Shown in pieces: positions 60,490-64,000 of a DNA stretch of 64,000 nt (its first letter is position 1; every line of letters starts with the position of its first letter). The position numbers and the translations under genes are program-made. A model generated the notes under the pieces. That model was not told the origin of the DNA. It worked only from the letters and a program-made list of their open reading frames with translations, and ran no database searches. The DNA comes from Sphingomonas aracearum (GTDB lineage Bacteria; Pseudomonadota; Alphaproteobacteria; Sphingomonadales; Sphingomonadaceae): positions 1,240,001 through 1,304,000 of the forward strand of contig NZ_QQNB01000001.1 of the NCBI RefSeq assembly GCF_003345355.1. Reading direction: 5' to 3'.

Positions 60490-61898
60490 GCGCCCACGAG
60501 CCGCAGGCGGCGTTCAAGACGCGCGCCGCCGCCGCGCTGCACGATCCTATCCTGAAGATCGCCGTCGAGCGTACTGCGGGCACTGCCGAGGCCAAGCGCG
60601 CGGTGGCGGTGGAGGCCTTTCCGGACTTCGAGGCGGCGCGAACCCGCGCGGCGGCGATCAAGGACCATGTGGTCGCCAATCTCGGCCATTATCTCGAACA
60701 GTTCGAGGCGAACGCGGTCGCCGCCGGCGCCGTTGTCCACTGGGCGCGCACCTCGCAGGAGGCGTGCGACATCGTCATCGGCCTGTGCCGGCAGGCGGGG
60801 GCGAAAAGCGTGGCCCGCTCCAAGTCGATGCTGGGCGAGGAGATCGGCCTGCCCCATGCGCTGGCCGAAGCAGGCATCGCCCGCGTCGAGACCGATCTGG
60901 CCGAGCATATCATCCAGCTGTCGGGCGAGCGACCGTCGCACATCATCTGGCCGGCCATGCACAAGACGCGCGAGCAGGTGTCCGAACTGTTCCGCCGCAG
61001 CCACCGCGATCCGCATGCGGAGGAGACGATCGCGGCCATGGCCGAGAGCGCCCGGCGCCACCTGCGCGAGGGCATGCTGTCGGCCGACGTGGGCATTTCC
61101 GGCGCGAACTTCCTGGTGGCGGACAGCGGCGCGGTGTGCACCGTCACCAACGAGGGCAATGCCGAGCTGTCGCTGGTGCCGCCGCGCCTGCAGATCGTGA
61201 CCGCCGGGATCGAGAAGATCGTGCCGTCCATGGGCCATGCCGTGCACCTGCTGCGGCTGCTCGCCCGGTCGGCGACGGGCGCGGCGCTGACGCAGTACAC
61301 CACCTTCTACACCGGGCCGAAGCGCGAGAGCGACCGGGACGGGCCGGAAGAGATGCACATCGTGCTGGTCGACAACGGCCGTACCGCGATGCGCGAGGAA
61401 GGGCTCGCCGAGATGCTGCGCTGCATCCGCTGCGGCGCATGCATGAACCATTGCGTGGTGTTCCGGCAGATCGGCGGCCATGCCTATGGCGGCACCTATC
61501 CCGGCCCGATGGGCGCCGTGCTGACGCCCGCGATCGATGGGCTCGCGAAGACGCGCGACCTGCCCAATGCCTGCACGCTGAACGGCAAGTGCCAGGAGGT
61601 CTGCCCCGTCAACATCCCCCTGCCCACCCTGCTGCGCGGCTGGCGCGAAAAGAGCTGGCGCGAGGGGCTGGAGCCGAAGGCGACCCGCGCGGGCATCGAC
61701 CTGTGGGCGTGGTTCGCGCAGCGCCCCAAGCTCTATCGCGCGGCCACCGCCACCGCGCTGAAGTCGCTGCGCGCGATGGGCCGCGGCGGCTGGCTGCGCA
61801 AGGTGCCGATGGCCGGCGGCTGGACGCGGTATCGCGACCTGCCCAAGCCTGCCGCGGAAAGCTTCATGGCGCAGTATCGCAAGGGACGCCGCCGATGA
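60486..61898 (+). CDS. lutB: L-lactate utilisation Fe-S protein LutB (YkgF-like)
   Basis: A 470-residue protein. The N-terminal LUD domain covers about 70-295 (SKSMLGEEIGLPHALAEAGI, VGISGANFLVADSGAVCTVTNEGN). It is followed by a ferredoxin-like pair of 4Fe-4S motifs: CIRCGACMNHC (about 312-322) and CTLNGKCQEVCPVN (about 363-376). It transfers electrons from L-lactate oxidation towards the respiratory chain. Middle gene of lutABC, overlapping both neighbours by four bases. Confidence 0.93.
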   Translation: MSAHEPQAAFKTRAAAALHDPILKIAVERTAGTAEAKRAVAVEAFPDFEAARTRAAAIKDHVVANLGHYLEQFEANAVAAGAVVHWARTSQEACDIVIGLCRQAGAKSVARSKSMLGEEIGLPHALAEAGIARVETDLAEHIIQLSGERPSHIIWPAMHKTREQVSELFRRSHRDPHAEETIAAMAESARRHLREGMLSADVGISGANFLVADSGAVCTVTNEGNAELSLVPPRLQIVTAGIEKIVPSMGHAVHLLRLLARSATGAALTQYTTFYTGPKRESDRDGPEEMHIVLVDNGRTAMREEGLAEMLRCIRCGACMNHCVVFRQIGGHAYGGTYPGPMGAVLTPAIDGLAKTRDLPNACTLNGKCQEVCPVNIPLPTLLRGWREKSWREGLEPKATRAGIDLWAWFAQRPKLYRAATATALKSLRAMGRGGWLRKVPMAGGWTRYRDLPKPAAESFMAQYRKGRRR

Positions 61899-62506
61899 GC
61901 GCGCGCGAGGCCATCCTGTCGCGCCTGACCGGCAAGACCCCGGCCGAGGTGATCCGGGCCGAGGCCGCCGCGCTGCTGCTCGCACCCGAGCGGCCGGCGG
62001 TCGACCCTGCGCAGGTGGAGGCGGTGTTCGCCGAGCGCCTTGCGGTGCCCAGCGTTGCCGCCAGCTACGAGCGGGTCGCCGACTGGACCGCCCTGCCGGA
62101 GACCGTCCGCCGCTACTTCGCCGAACAGGGCATCCCGCCGGTGCTGTGCCTGCCGCCCGACCCGCGCCTCCGTGCGCTCGACTGGAGCGGTTTCACGCTG
62201 CACGACAGCGCCGCGCCGGACGAGCTTGCCGTGCTGGCGGTCGCGCGGCTCGGCGTTGCGGAGACCGGCTCGCTGGTGTTCGAGACGAGCCCGGAAGCGC
62301 CCATGCTGCCCAACTTCCTCGCGCTGCACCACTTGGTCGTGGTGCCCGAAGTGGTGGCGCAGCTGGAGGAGGCCGCCCTGCCCGGCGCGCAGCCGCGCGC
62401 GCATTACTGGGTCACCGGCGTGTCGGGCACCACCGATATCGAGGGCACCTATGTGCGCGGCGCACACGGGCCCCGCTTCCTGCATGTGATCCGGCTGGCG
62501 GGCTGA
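61895..62506 (+). CDS. lutC: L-lactate utilisation protein LutC (YkgG-like)
   Basis: A 203-residue LUD-domain protein, the third component of the L-lactate oxidation complex. Family blocks near the end: LGVAETGSLVFETSPEAPMLPNFLALHHLVVV and YWVTGVSGTTDIEGTYVRGAHGPRFLHVI. The start overlaps the lutB stop (ATGA). It would complete disposal of the L-lactate predicted from the FAH-family step. It is convergent with the GH35 gene. Confidence 0.9.
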   Translation: MSAREAILSRLTGKTPAEVIRAEAAALLLAPERPAVDPAQVEAVFAERLAVPSVAASYERVADWTALPETVRRYFAEQGIPPVLCLPPDPRLRALDWSGFTLHDSAAPDELAVLAVARLGVAETGSLVFETSPEAPMLPNFLALHHLVVVPEVVAQLEEAALPGAQPRAHYWVTGVSGTTDIEGTYVRGAHGPRFLHVIRLAG

Positions 62507-62513
62507 GACACCA

Positions 62514-62531
62514 CCCCGGCCTGCGCCGGGG
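62514..62531. terminator. REP-type hairpin between convergent lutC and GH35 genes
   Basis: CCCCGGC-ctgc-GCCGGGG, a single REP unit in the 40-base gap between the two stop codons. It lacks a U-run and may act as a bidirectional end. Confidence 0.5.
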
Positions 62532-62546
62532 CGGCATGAAGCGGGA

Positions 62547-64000
62547 TCAGCGCGCCGTCAGCACCAGTTCGCGCTCCGGCACCAGCCGCACGCTGCGCAG
62601 CTCCGCGATCTGGCCGCTGGCGGGAACCTGCCGGCGGGCGCTTTCGTCGAGATAGATCGGCGCGTCGCTGCGCAGCGGCAGCACGCTCAGCGTCCATGGC
62701 CGGCCGAGCCGGTCGGCGAAGCGCTTCAAGCCCACCCGCCACACGCGCCCGTCCCAGAAGGCGTCGTCCAGCATGTCCGCGCCGTCGAACAGCCGGCCGA
62801 TGTCGCCGCGATAGTCGATCTCGAGGAACCCGGCGGCGGCGGTTCGTGGCACGGTGAACGTCCACGCCGCCGCCGCGCGATGCGCTTCGGGCAAGGGCTG
62901 CATCGCGGCCCTGGCCGGGCCGCCGATGCGCACCGGCGGCGCTTCGCCCGCAGCGCGGACCTGCCGGACGGGGAGCGCCGCCGCCGCGGTCCCGCGCACG
63001 GTCGCGCGGTAGATGTCGCCGCCATGCGACAGCGGCGTGCTCGCCGACACGTCGGCCGCGGGGAAGATCGCCACCTCGAAGCGCTCGGCCCCGCGCTGGC
63101 GCAGGACGAGGCGGTCCCGGTCGAAGAACGCCTCCGCCGCCGTCAGCACGAGCCGCCGCCGCCCCGCCAGATCGCCGACCCAGGCGCGCCGCGCGTCCGC
63201 CGCCGCCAGCACCGCCAGACGCACCGTTCGGCCGTTCGCCAGCGTCACCCGGATCGCGCGCCGTGACGGCAGCACCTCGGCGATCACCCGCCCGCCCTCG
63301 CGCCGGCTCGGCACCGACAGGCGCGAAACGGTGTCGCCCGCGAACGCCAGCTCCACCTTGCCCGGCAGCGTCGCCGCCAGCACGTGGATGGGGCCGCCCG
63401 CCTCCTCCAGCCGGGTCAGCGGCTGCGCCGTCGCCCAGGCGAGGCGCGCGCCATCGAGGTCCATTTCGACCGGCCAGAAGAAGCTGGCGCCGCCCGGCAC
63501 CGTCACGCCGCGCGAGGGCAAGGTCACCGTTTCGCCGGCCAGCTTCACCTGAAAGCGCACGTTCGCCTGCGTCGCCATCGCCTGTTGGCGGACATGGTTG
63601 TTGACGAACAGGAAGCCGCGCTGTCCATCGGAGCGCACCGACCAGCGCAACGTGGCGAGATCGCCATTGCCGCCCGGCTGCACCGCGGGCGCGCGCGCCG
63701 TCATCGTCGCCAGCCGATCGCCGTACGCCGCCAGGAAATAGTGGAACGGGCGCAGCGCCCCGCTCACCGGGTTCACCTCGCCATATTGGCCGAGCGGCGC
63801 CTGGAAGTCGTAGCCGATCGCCGGCACGTCGTTATACCCGCCGCTGTCCTGCGTTTCCTCCAGCGTACGGCCGTTCGCCAGCGGGTTCGCGCCGCCGTGG
63901 AACATGTAATAGCCGAGCAGATTGACGCCGGAGCCGAGCTGCGTGTTCACCGCCGCGGCGATGTCGATCGGCGAGACGATCGGGCGACGGCGGTACATCA
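62547..64000 (-). CDS. Glycoside hydrolase family 35 beta-galactosidase, C-terminal part, cut by window end
   Basis: 484 codons to the window edge with no start needed inside; the N-terminus lies beyond 64000. The right-hand end (GVNLLGYYMFHGGANP, GYNDVPAIGYDFQAPLGQYGEV, LRPFHYFLAAYGDRLATM) matches the end of the GH35 barrel after the nucleophile. Beta-sandwich domains follow (FLFVNNHVRQQAMA, WTLSVLPLRSDAPIYLDESA). It differs from the GH35 at 43194, so it is a second beta-galactosidase, probably for pectic galactan. The ATG at 63998 is likely internal. Confidence 0.8.
   Translation of the reverse strand, partial: MYRRRPIVSPIDIAAAVNTQLGSGVNLLGYYMFHGGANPLANGRTLEETQDSGGYNDVPAIGYDFQAPLGQYGEVNPVSGALRPFHYFLAAYGDRLATMTARAPAVQPGGNGDLATLRWSVRSDGQRGFLFVNNHVRQQAMATQANVRFQVKLAGETVTLPSRGVTVPGGASFFWPVEMDLDGARLAWATAQPLTRLEEAGGPIHVLAATLPGKVELAFAGDTVSRLSVPSRREGGRVIAEVLPSRRAIRVTLANGRTVRLAVLAAADARRAWVGDLAGRRRLVLTAAEAFFDRDRLVLRQRGAERFEVAIFPAADVSASTPLSHGGDIYRATVRGTAAAALPVRQVRAAGEAPPVRIGGPARAAMQPLPEAHRAAAAWTFTVPRTAAAGFLEIDYRGDIGRLFDGADMLDDAFWDGRVWRVGLKRFADRLGRPWTLSVLPLRSDAPIYLDESARRQVPASGQIAELRSVRLVPERELVLTAR

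Noticed and set aside
1..64000. CRISPR arrays, tRNA or rRNA genes, prophage, integrase or insertion sequences.
   Set aside because: None seen on reading both strands. The repeats present are REP palindromes, one large palindrome, a short inverted repeat and one short tandem repeat.

Overview
The window looks like chromosomal DNA of a high-GC alphaproteobacterium of the Sphingomonadaceae, most likely Sphingomonas. Reasons: very GC-rich codon use, a TonB-dependent receptor of the Xanthomonas/Caulobacter oligosaccharide type, many REP-type palindromes with a CCCCGGC-loop-GCCGGGG core, and an L-rhamnose pathway of the kind described in Sphingomonas. I see no rRNA, tRNA, phage, integrase, insertion sequence or CRISPR array. 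Family calls come from reading translated sequence by eye, with no database search.

Region 1 (1-20314) is mostly housekeeping. It holds the N-terminal part of an autotransporter, a PiT phosphate transporter with a PHO-box-like site, a DUF2231 protein and a sorbosone-dehydrogenase-like lipoprotein. A 900-base gene-poor stretch follows, rich in REP palindromes and containing a candidate structured RNA. Next come a membrane methyltransferase-like protein, UbiA, PmbA, an inositol-phosphatase-family enzyme, a siroheme synthase N-terminal protein, lysA, a small lipoprotein, argH, a thioredoxin-like lipoprotein, an ExoD-like protein, modABC and a secreted esterase.

Region 2 (20399-51245) is a polysaccharide utilisation locus for rhamnogalacturonan I and its side chains. 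Backbone enzymes are PL26-like, PL11 and PL22 lyases, GH28 and GH105. Deacetylation is by two CE12 esterases and an alpha/beta esterase. Side-chain candidates are GH115, GH2, GH35, GH53 and GH43. Uptake is by a TonB-dependent receptor and a GPH-type symporter, and an IclR regulator sits in the middle. L-rhamnose 1-dehydrogenase and L-rhamnose mutarotase are embedded among the hydrolases.

Region 3 (52810-64000), after a DUF389 protein, completes rhamnose breakdown. It has a lactonase candidate, L-rhamnonate dehydratase, an SDR (2-keto-3-deoxy-L-rhamnonate 4-dehydrogenase candidate) and a FAH-family hydrolase. These predict pyruvate plus L-lactate as products, and lutABC next door would oxidise the L-lactate. 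Two more esterases, another GH43 and a second GH35 (cut by the window end) lie here. Four intergenic sites matching YCAY-WWW-RTGR upstream of different transcription units suggest one regulator over the locus. No alpha-L-rhamnosidase and no uronate-branch genes (kduI, kduD, kdgK) are visible, so those steps must be encoded elsewhere.
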